Shown here piece by piece: positions 1 through 9,337 of a DNA stretch of 64,000 bases. The DNA is from Aureliella sp046290675 (lineage in GTDB: Bacteria; Planctomycetota; Planctomycetia; Pirellulales; Pirellulaceae), in the NCBI GenBank assembly GCA_046290675.1, contig JBKAHA010000001.1:496001-560000 (forward strand), in the 5' to 3' direction. Under the pieces are notes generated by a model. That model was not told the origin of the DNA, did not search any database, and worked only from the letters and a program-made list of their open reading frames with translations. Made by a program: the position numbers and the translations under genes. Within the stretch, counting starts at the first letter, position 1. The number at the start of each line of letters is the position of its first letter.

Positions 1-625
1 GTTCCAAATCCCCCTGCGATTCGGTCGTGTTTTGGCGTGGAGCCTTCTCCAGAAGTAGCTCGCTAACGATTTGCGTTGCTGACTGAGCATTCGTGGTCGG
101 AGTCGTGAGCTTTTGATTGTCTACTGGGTTGGGTGGTGGCGGAGCATCCCCAACGGCGAGTTTCATCTTCACCAATTCGAATGGATCCGCATCGCGCACG
201 TTCGCAGCCGTCAAATACTCGGTTTCGCCCCCAATCCTGGGAGCCCGAACCACAGACCAAAGCGTCAAAAGCAAGAGAAGGGCGGTATGAGCGATCACAC
301 TGACTAAGAAGGCAGGTGTTCTCGTCCAGTCTCCATCCCGTCGGCGAATCCAAACCGGGAGCTTCAGCCACCCGAGCCAGCCCCGTAGCCTATTAACAAT
401 TCCAACGACGACAGTCGATGGGACAGATTCATCCGTAGGCTGATCAACGTTGACTTTCGGCGCAGAATATTCGGGATCAGCTTCGATGTTTTGCAAATGC
501 GATCCGCCGAGATTCCCAGGACTCTTCTTCACTTTGCGAATCAAACCACCTGGCAGATCCTTTGCTCCTTGCGTACGCTCCCCGCGTTTTCGAGCATTCG
601 AATCTTGTTCAGAGCCGAGGGACAT
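1..625 (-). CDS. Membrane-anchored protein, N-terminal part (runs off left edge)
   Basis: An open reading frame starts at ATG 625 and stays open to the window edge, so about 208 residues are visible and the C-terminus is missing. The start has AGG about nine bases upstream. The first roughly 105 residues are hydrophilic and basic, followed by one strong membrane segment (AFLVSVIAHTALLLLLTLWSVV, split here as AFLVSVIAHT and ALLLLLTLWSVV) and then a polar, proline- and threonine-rich stretch. This is a cytoplasm-in, periplasm-out single-pass layout. Planctomycetes have many large proteins of this plan whose missing C-terminal part is often a VWA or similar domain, but nothing visible here proves that. 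Function unknown. The reading frame itself is well supported by its length and by the clean membrane segment. Confidence 0.7.
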   Translation of the reverse strand, partial: MSLGSEQDSNARKRGERTQGAKDLPGGLIRKVKKSPGNLGGSHLQNIEADPEYSAPKVNVDQPTDESVPSTVVVGIVNRLRGWLGWLKLPVWIRRRDGDWTRTPAFLVSVIAHTALLLLLTLWSVVRAPRIGGETEYLTAANVRDADPFELVKMKLAVGDAPPPPNPVDNQKLTTPTTNAQSATQIVSELLLEKAPRQNTTESQGDLE

Positions 626-1296
626 CGCGGGTAACCTGGAAAAATCGTGAAACACTTACCGGTTCCAATCACACGGCAAGATCTTCCAGACTGGGCATTC
701 AGGCCTGCAACAGATCCGTCCATGTGCAGAACCGACTGCGAAAACGTTGGGGAGCCCCATTGTTTGGGGGATTAGAATCCACTCAGCCGCTACGACCCCT
801 CCTCGAGAGACCTCCAGGCCGCCCCAGCCTTCCCAGTTTAGCTCATTGTCTTCGCGTCGCTTAAACAAACTCCCGGCTGCGGGCCGCATTGTGAATGATG
901 CGCTAAGCCCAAATCTTGACGAGTTGCTGTCGAGGTATTTGAGGCTTCAAGTAAGAGCGGCTGCCATAACGTCCCCTGAGCCACCGTTATCACGACCTAA
1001 CGCGCCTGGATCGCACACACTTTGGGCGTCCCGGCAACCGTCCGTCCTCGGTCGCCCTTTTCCCAGTCGCAATAGTATGACGTCGCTCTCCAAGGCATTG
1101 CCCCTCGCGAGCGGCAGTCCGCAAATTGGACTGCCCATAACTTCCGCTTCATGGTATTCGTATCGCCCAAAATCGTGCCCTCAACTCGGTCCAAGAGGGG
1201 TCCTACCCGGTCTTCGTTTGGGCTGTCTGATTCCGCTGCAGGGACGACCTGATCTAACTCCGACCTTTGCCCACAATACAACTCGAAAAGCCAATC
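626..1296. other. Gene-free spacer between divergent genes
   Basis: About 670 bases lie between the divergent starts of the left-edge membrane protein and nhaD. Open frames on both strands overlap each other and have arginine/proline/serine-rich shadow composition. I see no RNA gene, repeat or clear promoter. It probably holds the promoters of both flanking genes. Confidence 0.5.
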
Positions 1297-2730
1297 ATGC
1301 TTCTCGCTAGCATCATTATCCTCTTCGTCGTTGGCTACATCGTCATTGCCCTCGAGCACCCGCTTCACATCGACAAAGCGGCGACGGCGTTATTCATTGG
1401 TGCCGGATGCTGGGCCCTCTACTCATTGGGTTTGGATACGCTGTTGCCCGTCGAGAGGGTTCCGGAGTCCTTTCAGCAAGCGATGGTTGAACAGGGCCAT
1501 CACTCTGAAGGCCCTGAGCTCGTCCAGCACTATGCGATCCACGGGCAATTCGTCGAGCTGATCGCCGAAATCGCCTTTATCTTGTTCTTTCTGATGGGCG
1601 CGATGACCATCGTTGAGCTAGTCGATGCTTATGAAGGTTTTTCCTACATCACGGATCGCATCACGTCGCTCAACAAAGTCAAGTTGCTTTGGACCGTCTG
1701 TGTGCTCACGTTCTTCCTTTCCGCAGTATTGGACAACCTCACGACAACCATTGTGATGGTGTCGTTGATGAAGAAGCTAATCAAGGACCGTGAGACGAGG
1801 CTGTTCTTCTGCGGAATGATTGTTGTATCCGCCAATGCAGGCGGCGCCTGGACCGTGATCGGTGACGTCACCACAACGATGCTATGGATTGGCGATAAGA
1901 TCTCAACGATTCAAGTGATGAAAGCGTTGATCATCCCCAGCCTATTTTGCATGATCGTCCCGCTGTGCGTAGCATCTCTGTTCCTCAAGGGCGAAGTCGA
2001 ACGTCCAGACATGTCAGGCATGGTCCACGACAAAACATTGCAGCCTTGGCATAGCAACCTGTTCCTTGCGCTCGGCTTTGCTGGGCTGATCTTTGTGCCC
2101 ATTTTTAAGTCAGTGACTCACTTACCTCCGTTCGTTGGCATGATGTTCAGTTTGAGCGTCATATGGATCGTTTCTGAGTTCGTGAAGAAAGATCTCGATG
2201 AAGCCACGGCCTCAAGCACGAATGTTGTCTCCGTCCTCAAGAAGATCGACTCGGCCAGCATTCTCTTCTTCCTCGGCATCCTGCTTGCCGTAGGCTCGCT
2301 TGACGCGACCGGTGTGTTGGTTCAGCTTGCAGGCTGGCTACAGAACTCGATCCCGAACATGCAGATCGTTGCACTCATCATTGGTTTGTTGTCGGCGATC
2401 GTCGATAACGTGCCACTCGTGGCAGCCGGAATCAAGATGTACGACTTTCCCACGGATGACACCTTTTGGCTTTTCCTTGCATACTGTGCAGGGACCGGCG
2501 GAAGTTGCCTGATCATCGGTTCGGCCGCGGGTGTCGCGGCGATGGGTTTGGAGAAGATCGATTTTATCTGGTACATCAAGCGTCTCTCGTTCTACGCCCT
2601 AATTGGCTATCTGGGCGGTGCGGCCGTCTACATGGTCCAAGAGCAGATCTTCCCACAGAATTCGGCGACCTCCGGCGAAAGGGTTGAGGCACACTCGTCC
2701 GCCGATGGCTCCCATTCCGCCGATCATTGA
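1297..2730 (+). CDS. nhaD: NhaD-type Na+/H+ antiporter
   Basis: Inner-membrane sodium/proton exchanger of 477 residues, which expels Na+ in exchange for protons and so serves salt and pH homeostasis. The sequence is almost wholly hydrophobic segments (about 12). It carries the two NhaD family signatures: AVLDNLTTTIVMVSLMKKL (near residue 145) and NAGGAWTVIGDVTTTMLWIG (near residue 185), and a second inverted-repeat half with IVDNVPLVAAGIKMY and GTGGSCLIIGSAAG. The ATG at 1297 is chosen over an in-frame TTG at 1267 because it starts directly at the first membrane segment. The C-terminal tail is rich in His, Ser and Asp (HSSADGSHSADH). It stands alone with no operon partner. NhaD proteins of marine bacteria and plant plastids are the closest known type; confidence in the family is high, ion specificity is inferred. 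Confidence 0.93.
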   Translation: MLLASIIILFVVGYIVIALEHPLHIDKAATALFIGAGCWALYSLGLDTLLPVERVPESFQQAMVEQGHHSEGPELVQHYAIHGQFVELIAEIAFILFFLMGAMTIVELVDAYEGFSYITDRITSLNKVKLLWTVCVLTFFLSAVLDNLTTTIVMVSLMKKLIKDRETRLFFCGMIVVSANAGGAWTVIGDVTTTMLWIGDKISTIQVMKALIIPSLFCMIVPLCVASLFLKGEVERPDMSGMVHDKTLQPWHSNLFLALGFAGLIFVPIFKSVTHLPPFVGMMFSLSVIWIVSEFVKKDLDEATASSTNVVSVLKKIDSASILFFLGILLAVGSLDATGVLVQLAGWLQNSIPNMQIVALIIGLLSAIVDNVPLVAAGIKMYDFPTDDTFWLFLAYCAGTGGSCLIIGSAAGVAAMGLEKIDFIWYIKRLSFYALIGYLGGAAVYMVQEQIFPQNSATSGERVEAHSSADGSHSADH

Positions 2731-3455
2731 TCCCACCGGGCTACTGGCCCTTCGAGCGACCTCAGTGCGTAGAGGCTACGCATAGGCCTCTATTAGGTGC
2801 TCTACTGCCATGGTGTGAGTCTTCAAAGCATTCGCCATGTCCTTGGTCAAACGCGTTGGTCGATGCACCTGAGTAGCCTATCTTTAGGGTTCACAGTCAC
2901 ACGGCCCTCTAACGCAATGATTCCTCGCGACCGCCGCGTTGCTCTGGCTTTCCGAATTCCGTAAGCCACCTTTCCCCGACTCCACTCTCTTTCAGTGCAG
3001 CGACGAGAAACCGGTTCCCGCTGGCTTGCTTGCACAGCGGCGCCCCCAAAATCGCGAACATAGTGAAAGAAATTGACACTCCGTACGTGTCCTATTTCGG
3101 AAACCCAAAGACAGAAGTGCTTGTGAAAGTACCAGCGCAAATGGATGCGACTTTGTTCCGCGGAGAGTTGTGATTGTGGAATTTTTCACCAACTACGTCT
3201 TCCCATCCGGGATTTCCAACTCGGTGCATGCTCAAGCGTGACAGCATTCATAACTTAGCGCCCAAAAAGAAGACCATTGCTGCCGATTAGGAGTACCTGC
3301 TAATAGCCGTCCTTGTCTTCGATTCGAGAGAAGTTTTCAATCGCAATGCCACAAGGATTGGCAAACGGCAACGAATAACTGGAAAGACAATCCAGACTCG
3401 AAACAGAAGTGCAAGTTGGACGTAAAATCCCAACGAGTGGTGAGGGAGAGTAGAT
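2731..3455. other. Gene-free spacer
   Basis: About 725 bases without a credible gene. A short perfect hairpin (TAGAGGC at 2770-2776 with GCCTCTA at 2786-2792) lies 40 bases after nhaD, but it lacks a T-tract, so it is only a weak terminator candidate. Small open frames on the minus strand have shadow-like composition. GGGAGAG just before 3456 is the ribosome binding site of the next gene. Confidence 0.45.
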
Positions 3456-4187
3456 ATGGCCGAGTATTCAGCGCAAGAAAAATCCGACTTGAGCTCTGCT
3501 TCCGTCGAGTCCCTTCGCAGGACTCTTAACAGCAATCAAGTTCGGTGCTCATTTGCAATTCTCGGGTGCATCTTTTTGTGTACTCTTGCGATTCGAGTTT
3601 ATCGAGTCAGCTCAACCGAATCGAAACTGAAAGAGTTGCACGCGGAATACGTTTGGTCTCACGACTTACTCAGCCCGCAAACCAACAATCCACCGAGCAA
3701 AACGTCTCAGTTGCTTGCGAAGTATTTGGGAAATACGGTTGTCTCAGATATTTCGTCGGTGAAAGTTGGCGAAGGGAAAGATGTCAGCGAAAAACAGCTC
3801 GAGGTGCTATCCGGGATGCGGCGTTTGCAAGCCATCGAGATTAACTGCAATGCTGCAACAGATAGAACTCTTGCCTTGCTTGGTGCATTGCCGAACCTGC
3901 GTCATCTGACTCTCGCTGGAGATCAATTTTCGGTCATGGGCTTACTTGAGCTTCGCCATTCATCCAACCTGAGAAGGTTGACGATCGACACGTCCATTCT
4001 GACACCCGTCGAGCTAGCCGTGCTAAAAAGCGAGCTTCACGACGTTCAGCTCGACGATATCACCGCGACACAGTTAGCAGCCAGCCTTGGAAGGGAATCA
4101 GGATCGAACCTAGAGAAAACGCCTCACCTGATGGAGGTTACTCTACCCGACTTAGGCGGATTCTTGCCTAGCAACCCAACTCTGTAG
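3456..4187 (+). CDS. Single-pass membrane protein with leucine-rich-repeat-like domain
   Basis: The 243-residue product has a hydrophilic N-terminus, one membrane segment near residues 30-50 (CSFAILGCIFLCTLAIRVYR), and an outer domain with leucine-rich-repeat spacing: LSGMRRLQAIEINC, LGALPNLRHLTLAGDQFS and LRHSSNLRRLTIDTSI near residues 125-190. Leucine-rich repeats normally make a curved protein-binding face, so a scaffold or binding role is likely but no partner is visible. The start is supported by GGGAGAG five bases upstream. The gene is convergent with the BY-kinase-like gene (93-base gap). No enzyme motif is seen. Family-level naming only; precise function unknown. Confidence 0.75.
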   Translation: MAEYSAQEKSDLSSASVESLRRTLNSNQVRCSFAILGCIFLCTLAIRVYRVSSTESKLKELHAEYVWSHDLLSPQTNNPPSKTSQLLAKYLGNTVVSDISSVKVGEGKDVSEKQLEVLSGMRRLQAIEINCNAATDRTLALLGALPNLRHLTLAGDQFSVMGLLELRHSSNLRRLTIDTSILTPVELAVLKSELHDVQLDDITATQLAASLGRESGSNLEKTPHLMEVTLPDLGGFLPSNPTL

Positions 4188-4280
4188 AAGCCGCCGATCA
4201 GAGCGCAATACAAGCAACCTGAGGTGCACTCGCTTTCCAGACCGGGAATCTGAACTCGAGAGATGCGAGACCCACGCAGA

Positions 4281-4937
4281 TCAAGCCGCTTTGTGTTCAG
4301 CGACGATTGTTCCACAGACGGTGGAACCGCTTCGATTGTGCCATGCAACGTGCTGCATGATCCATTCTTGTGACCCGCAAGAGTACGGACCTAGTAATAG
4401 GTAGCATCCGTCGCACAACCGTCCAATCGACTTGGCCGCAACGGAATCGATGGCTCCGATATCAACCAAGATCAATTGAAACGCATTCTTCCATTCAGCC
4501 AGCCAGTTGGGAAGGTTGTTTAGCCCTGGAGCAATGCGTTTGCGTTCGGTCGAAACCAATTCGACTTCGCAATAAGATCCGAGTGGCGACCGCTGAGCAA
4601 CCGGAATACGATCCACAACATCGACTTCAGACGTCGCCAGCTCGGCGTCAATGCACCGCACCGCCAAAACTCGCGCGTTTGTGGCGGGCGTTTTCATTCG
4701 CGATGTAATCGCCTGCAGTAGACGGTCCAACGAGCGAGGATCATTCCCCGATCTACCACCACTCATCACGCCAACTGTCAAACACTCTGCCTCCATCGCC
4801 TCGCGAACCAACCCATCTGCCCAATCCAAGACTGCGGTCGAAAGGGCATCCGCATTTTCGTTCGCGATGGAAAGTAGTTTCGGCTCGACACTGGTCTGCA
4901 TTGCTTCGTCGGCTTGCAATTTGGATGGATCGCTCAT
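4281..4937 (-). CDS. BY-kinase/CpsD-like protein with degenerate P-loop
   Basis: The 218-residue soluble protein has the outline of the MinD/CpsD fold used by bacterial tyrosine kinases of polysaccharide export. A VMSGGRSGND segment at residues 57-66 sits where the Walker A loop should be but lacks the lysine and Ser/Thr, while LILVDIGAIDS (155-165) resembles the Walker A'/B strand, followed by DGCYLLLGPYSCGSQE. There is no tyrosine cluster at the C-terminus. It is probably a pseudo-kinase that kept the fold and a regulatory or docking role. It is the last gene of a minus-strand run after the ExeA-like ATPase (65-base gap), and the neighbourhood with a Wzz-like protein supports a role in polysaccharide assembly or export. 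Family assignment is an inference from faint motifs plus context. Confidence 0.6.
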   Translation of the reverse strand: MSDPSKLQADEAMQTSVEPKLLSIANENADALSTAVLDWADGLVREAMEAECLTVGVMSGGRSGNDPRSLDRLLQAITSRMKTPATNARVLAVRCIDAELATSEVDVVDRIPVAQRSPLGSYCEVELVSTERKRIAPGLNNLPNWLAEWKNAFQLILVDIGAIDSVAAKSIGRLCDGCYLLLGPYSCGSQEWIMQHVAWHNRSGSTVCGTIVAEHKAA

Positions 4938-5002
4938 GAATCGTCCAGATCGAAATGACTCGGAATAGTGCTATACGAAAGCGGGTTATGCCGCATCCAC
5001 GG

Positions 5003-7594
5003 CTACTTACGCAGCTTGGCGAACAACTGCGAGTACGAGGCTTGCTTCGTCACGCGCTGTTTATCGCCAGCCTCCTGACGAGGCAACGCGATATCCTCTT
5101 CGACGATAAGTAGATCGCGATCGTCGTCATATTCGTCTGCATCGCTGATCGTCAGCTCGCTCGATTGATTGTTAAGCTGTGGACGATGCATGGCGTACAC
5201 CTCGTCGCCGGGCCCCTTACGAACTGAGTCCTCTGGGATTTGTCGGGAATTCGCGGAGCCGCCGAATGTCTCAATTTGCTCCTCAGTGAAGCCGTGTTGC
5301 GTCCCTTGAAAGTTCAGTTGTCCGAGAAGGTCTTCAACCTGATTGTGGATACTGATCTCCGTACCCAGGTCAGCGGAATTGACCTCCACCGTCCAAGATT
5401 CCTGTGAGTCTGCGTTTCCGGAATTATCAGCCCCCAAGTCGTTACCAGGATCCGTATCGAAATTGGACAAACTCGCCAAATCCGCCCAATTCGCGCTCGC
5501 CGATTCTGCAACCGCATCGAGTTGGGAGGGGTCGAGAAGATTGGTTTCGGGTACCTCAGCAACAGGTCGTGCTTCGAGCTCGACCTGGACCTCCTCGAAT
5601 GGAGGCAAGTCATCGCCGGTCAAATCGATATCCGCGTCCAGCGACTCGTCAACTTCAGTCGACAAGTCGATCAGATCGCCGTCGAACGTTGGTAAGTCGT
5701 TGACCGCGGACACGGAATCGGCTGTTGCGTCGACTCCATCCATCTCATTCGTCTCACGTTTCGGATATCCCGCGAACTCTTCCAAGCTGAACTCTTCATC
5801 GAAATCGTCACCAAAGAGATTGGCCGGACTCACAGTGACTTGAGTCCGGTTGTTTTCGACTATGGCTTGGGGTGCGCTCGGTGCGTCTTCGACTATCTGG
5901 ACTTCGCCCTCGCTCCTCGGCTCATCGTTGCCAGAGAAATCATCGTTGCCAGATTCATCATCAATGTCGGATTGACGCACAATTCGAACGTCCGGCACCG
6001 CAGGTGCATCGTTCTGCCAATACCCCATCGCTTCAAACTGCGACTGCTCCTCGACGAGCGCAATTAACTTCTCATCCGTAGGCTGCCCGGCGAAAAATGC
6101 TTCCGAAGTCAGCAGAGGCGAAACCTCGCTTGGATTTTCGATACCCTCGAGGCCTTGCAATCCGCCACTACTGGTACCGTCGTCTGCACTAGCCAAAGAC
6201 TCTAGGTCGTAGTTCTCAATCAGCTGGATGGCCTGATTCGGATCAAAATTCAACTCGTCATCGCTCTCCCATGACGCCACTGAATTGATCAGGGTGTCCC
6301 CATTTTCGACCTCGGTCTGCAGCGGCTCCTCCGCAGATGGCTTGCCTGACTCGCTGCGTGCTAATTCTTCGGCTGGCGCCGCGTCGTTCAGGCTGCTCAC
6401 AACATGATCAGGAAGTTCACCGTAACCGGGTTCCGTGAACGCTGCAAAGAAGTTGTTCTGACTGACCTCAGCTTCGACGCTGAACTCCTCCGCACCGGCA
6501 ACTTCGAACTCAGCGACTTCCTGAAACACGGAGGTTCCACCATCTTCACTTGGGGAAACGTCTGCGTCATCCTCAGAGAGTGGCCCAAATTCGACTCCAT
6601 TGCTGACGTCAACACCATGATCTTCCGATCCTGCTTTGTCTTTATTCGGAATGCCAGTCGCTGGCTGCGCCGCCTCCGCCTCAAATTCGTCCTCTTCGAG
6701 CTGCCCAAATTCGACGGCATTATTACTAGACACGGCGGCTGGTTGATCAACACCTGCGATGGCCGGTGCCGTCCAGGGCATCGGTAGCTGTTGAAGGCTA
6801 CTCCAAGCCTCTTCGATCAATTCACCGTTGACCGGGAACAATTTATTAGTGACGGCTAGCAGCAGCGCTTGATCCATGATTTGATTCGCTAGCCGAGGAA
6901 CCCCTTCGCTCGCGTCAAAGACCGCCATCAATCCGTCCTGGCTCACCAATTGATCCGGCTCGAAACCGGCCTGGCGAATTTGATGTGCCACGTATCCCGC
7001 CACCTCGTCACGCGACATCGGATTCAGATAGCAACGTGCCGCCAGCCGTTGGTTAAAGGATTCCATTGCGGGTGTTGCAAAGGTCTCTTCCAGTTGAAGG
7101 CTTCCGAGAAGTACCAATCTAGCGCGAGGCTCATTGTCTCGAGTAAAGTTGGTCAACAGCCGCAACTCTTCGAGAAGACGCGTTGGCAGGGTGTGAGATT
7201 CATCAACCAGAATACACAACCCACCTGGCGCTCGCCCCTCGGCTGGCTCGAGGCGATCTAGGATCGCCATTCGCAATTCACCCTCGGCCAAATCACGGTA
7301 GGGCAGTCCTAGCTCGAACAAGATGTTTTGCAGCAATGCTTTGCGGCTGCAAAGTCGCGCCGCGTGGAGTTTCACGATATCGAATTGCTCACGAACGTCT
7401 TCGGCAAGCACATCCGAAAGCAAGCTCTTGCCAAGACCGGCACCGCCAAGGATGACCACGGGTCCCTCAGCTCTCTCAACCGCTTTCACGGCAGTCTGTC
7501 GAGCTTCTTCGATACTTTCGTGTGGGAAATAGAAGTTCACATCCGGCGTCGCGCTAAAGGGACGATTTGGCGAGCGGAAGATTTCTTCGTACAT
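5003..7594 (-). CDS. ExeA/GspA-like AAA ATPase with long acidic C-terminal extension
   Basis: The first about 270 of 863 residues form an ExeA/GspA-type ATPase: N-terminal YEEIFRSPNRPFSATPD, Walker A GGAGLGKS (50-57), Walker B CILVDESH (127-134), then a lid domain. Such ATPases power secretion assembly, and a subfamily sits in exopolysaccharide/PEP-CTERM loci. Residues about 285-863 are a low-complexity, strongly acidic tail without recognisable fold, in which VEFGQLEEDE (294-303) recurs as VEFGPLSEDD (334-343). The last 30 residues turn basic (KQRVTKQASYSQLFAKLRK). ExeA relatives usually end with a short peptidoglycan-binding or membrane region, so this tail is unusual. The ATG is preceded by GGAAAG. 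The gene lies between a Wzz-like gene (101-base gap) and a BY-kinase-like gene, probably one transcript. Confidence 0.85.
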   Translation of the reverse strand: MYEEIFRSPNRPFSATPDVNFYFPHESIEEARQTAVKAVERAEGPVVILGGAGLGKSLLSDVLAEDVREQFDIVKLHAARLCSRKALLQNILFELGLPYRDLAEGELRMAILDRLEPAEGRAPGGLCILVDESHTLPTRLLEELRLLTNFTRDNEPRARLVLLGSLQLEETFATPAMESFNQRLAARCYLNPMSRDEVAGYVAHQIRQAGFEPDQLVSQDGLMAVFDASEGVPRLANQIMDQALLLAVTNKLFPVNGELIEEAWSSLQQLPMPWTAPAIAGVDQPAAVSSNNAVEFGQLEEDEFEAEAAQPATGIPNKDKAGSEDHGVDVSNGVEFGPLSEDDADVSPSEDGGTSVFQEVAEFEVAGAEEFSVEAEVSQNNFFAAFTEPGYGELPDHVVSSLNDAAPAEELARSESGKPSAEEPLQTEVENGDTLINSVASWESDDELNFDPNQAIQLIENYDLESLASADDGTSSGGLQGLEGIENPSEVSPLLTSEAFFAGQPTDEKLIALVEEQSQFEAMGYWQNDAPAVPDVRIVRQSDIDDESGNDDFSGNDEPRSEGEVQIVEDAPSAPQAIVENNRTQVTVSPANLFGDDFDEEFSLEEFAGYPKRETNEMDGVDATADSVSAVNDLPTFDGDLIDLSTEVDESLDADIDLTGDDLPPFEEVQVELEARPVAEVPETNLLDPSQLDAVAESASANWADLASLSNFDTDPGNDLGADNSGNADSQESWTVEVNSADLGTEISIHNQVEDLLGQLNFQGTQHGFTEEQIETFGGSANSRQIPEDSVRKGPGDEVYAMHRPQLNNQSSELTISDADEYDDDRDLLIVEEDIALPRQEAGDKQRVTKQASYSQLFAKLRK

Positions 7595-7695
7595 TTCAAA
7601 CTTTCCAAGCTTCGAGTATCAGGCCCAATCAACTTGGGCTCAATTTGGATTCTTGTTGCAGGCGTTGAGTAGGATTCAAGTGCGAACGTATGTTT

Positions 7696-8883
7696 CTATG
7701 GCATGCCGGACAGAATTCTTGCAAGAGCAACCAATGGGCTTTCATAGAGCACATCCCGCCAGAGCGGATCAAGGACTAGGCGATATGCAATCAGGACCAC
7801 CCAGAATGCAAGCATCGCTTCACCAATTCGCGTCATGTTTCTTGCGAGTTGCTTGCCGAATTGATTTGCGGAGCGTGCCGTTCGATCGGACCATCCATTC
7901 CCCTGCCCGGCTGGATCAACCACTTCCAGCTTCGCCAACGTTGGCAGGCCTTGAAGCGCCAGTTGTACGGCAACTGTCTCCGGCTGGTAGACACCGCCAC
8001 TTTGCAATCTCAGGTAAGTCCACCGAGTCGATAGCCCGACGCAGACGCCGGTGACAAGAACGCTGAAGACGATCCAAGTCGGTATGCCAGTCAAACTTGT
8101 TTCTAACGACGGCTGGTTGGCAATCCTCACCAACCCATGTGCTGCCGCTAAGCTCTTCCGCCACTGCTTTGCCGTTTCAGCTGCCGCAGTTTGCTTTTCA
8201 GCAACCCTCTGTTCCAAATCGGCACGGACGAATGGAGCTTTGGTATCTGCAGTTTCACTCGATTCACCATCCGGGATGGGTCGACCAAAGGATGCCAGCT
8301 GCGCCTGCGTACGATTCCCGGTTGCCAATTCAAACGTCTTGCCATCAGTCGAGGTCGACAGCCGTGGCTTGTCCGCCAAAAAGTCGTGGCGTTTCAGATA
8401 GCTCTCAGCCGTCTTTTTTGACCAGTTGGCGAACCGATGTTTCTTGGCAACCTCAGTCGCGGCGACTTCATGGTTCTCAAACTTCGCAAGGGACTTCAGC
8501 CAATTTTCGTTGGCGGCCCCGGAGTAGGCCCCTGTCCAAAGCGAATCTACTTTTACCAGCGCCAGTTCGCCCGCCGCTTCATCACCGGCCTCTGAAGACA
8601 CGATGTCCGTTGCCTGGTCCAGGACTTCAACGTTCAATAACTGTACGTACTTCAACCCCTTCGTAGCAGCGTGGTCACGGTCACGCTTCAGGGCGTCGGT
8701 CAACTGCGGGATACGAGAAGACGAGACTACAACGTCCGAGCTGACTCGATAATGCACTTCGGCAGGCGGGAATGCATTGATCGCCGTAACGACGACGGCC
8801 AACCCCACCACCAACGCGCACCAAGACGCTCGACGGCTTATCGATTCGGGGGACGGCTGTGAAACAGCGGATGATTTCGACAC
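7696..8883 (-). CDS. Wzz/GumC-like polysaccharide co-polymerase-type membrane protein
   Basis: The 395-residue protein has the two-membrane-segment layout of chain-length determinant proteins: a segment near 20-38 (WCALVVGLAVVVTAINAF), a roughly 225-residue, largely helical periplasmic part with a charged coiled stretch (DLEQRVAEKQTAAAETAKQ), and a second segment near 268-286 (TWIVFSVLVTGVCVGL). After it comes a short cytoplasmic part (VQLALQGLPTLAKLEVVDP) like the tail of GumC proteins, and, unusually, a third hydrophobic segment near 357-371. The start is GTG 8883, set by GGAGG five bases upstream. An in-frame TTG 12 bases earlier would overlap that site. Upstream-most gene of the run with the ExeA-like ATPase and BY-kinase-like protein, matching the known chain-length/ATPase/kinase trio. 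Inferred role: control of surface polysaccharide length or export. Confidence 0.7.
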   Translation of the reverse strand: MSKSSAVSQPSPESISRRASWCALVVGLAVVVTAINAFPPAEVHYRVSSDVVVSSSRIPQLTDALKRDRDHAATKGLKYVQLLNVEVLDQATDIVSSEAGDEAAGELALVKVDSLWTGAYSGAANENWLKSLAKFENHEVAATEVAKKHRFANWSKKTAESYLKRHDFLADKPRLSTSTDGKTFELATGNRTQAQLASFGRPIPDGESSETADTKAPFVRADLEQRVAEKQTAAAETAKQWRKSLAAAHGLVRIANQPSLETSLTGIPTWIVFSVLVTGVCVGLSTRWTYLRLQSGGVYQPETVAVQLALQGLPTLAKLEVVDPAGQGNGWSDRTARSANQFGKQLARNMTRIGEAMLAFWVVLIAYRLVLDPLWRDVLYESPLVALARILSGMP

Positions 8884-9337
8884 GTTGACCTCCAAGTCTC
8901 GCCGAGAAAGGGCGGAGACATGGTTTTGAGTTAATCAGAATCGACCATTCAGTCGCACCACGACACGAGGAACGCGAACACGGCGCACGCCCAACATCGG
9001 TACAATGGGAGTCCTCAGAATCGTTATCGTCCGATTAACCCGCAAAGTTTAAACGTGTCGGATTTCGTCACGTGGAAGCTGTTTAGCGGGCTTCGGCCGC
9101 CAGCCCGCACAATTTCCTTTTTCACCCGCCAACCCTACGGAACGCTAGCATTCGAGCCGCCAGTACCGCCAGGCGGTGTCCGGCATCGGGAATTTCAAAA
9201 CCATGGCTCAGCTCAAATTGTGTGGCGCACCCAGACATTGATAATGCGTGCCCCCTCGGGGCAGCGGGCCCATGACTGTATCCAGCAATTGCTCGGCAAA
9301 TAATTTGCAGATTACAACCGGTAGCACTAAACAACAC
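8884..9337. other. Divergent promoter region, no gene
   Basis: About 450 bases separate the divergent starts of the Wzz-like gene and trpF. The plus-strand open frame continues upstream of the trpF start but has no family match there. No hairpin with a T-tract, leader peptide rich in Trp, or other attenuator is evident upstream of trpF. Confidence 0.45.

Noticed and set aside
747..1310. 187-residue plus-strand open frame before nhaD
   Set aside because: No ribosome binding site or motif, overlaps the nhaD start, and its composition is like a shadow frame.
2770..2792. Hairpin after nhaD as a terminator
   Set aside because: The stem is only 7 bp and has no T-tract downstream, so it is not listed as a terminator.
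4095..4120. tRNA-like GGATCGAACC sequence
   Set aside because: It falls inside the leucine-rich-repeat gene and lacks the other arms of a cloverleaf.
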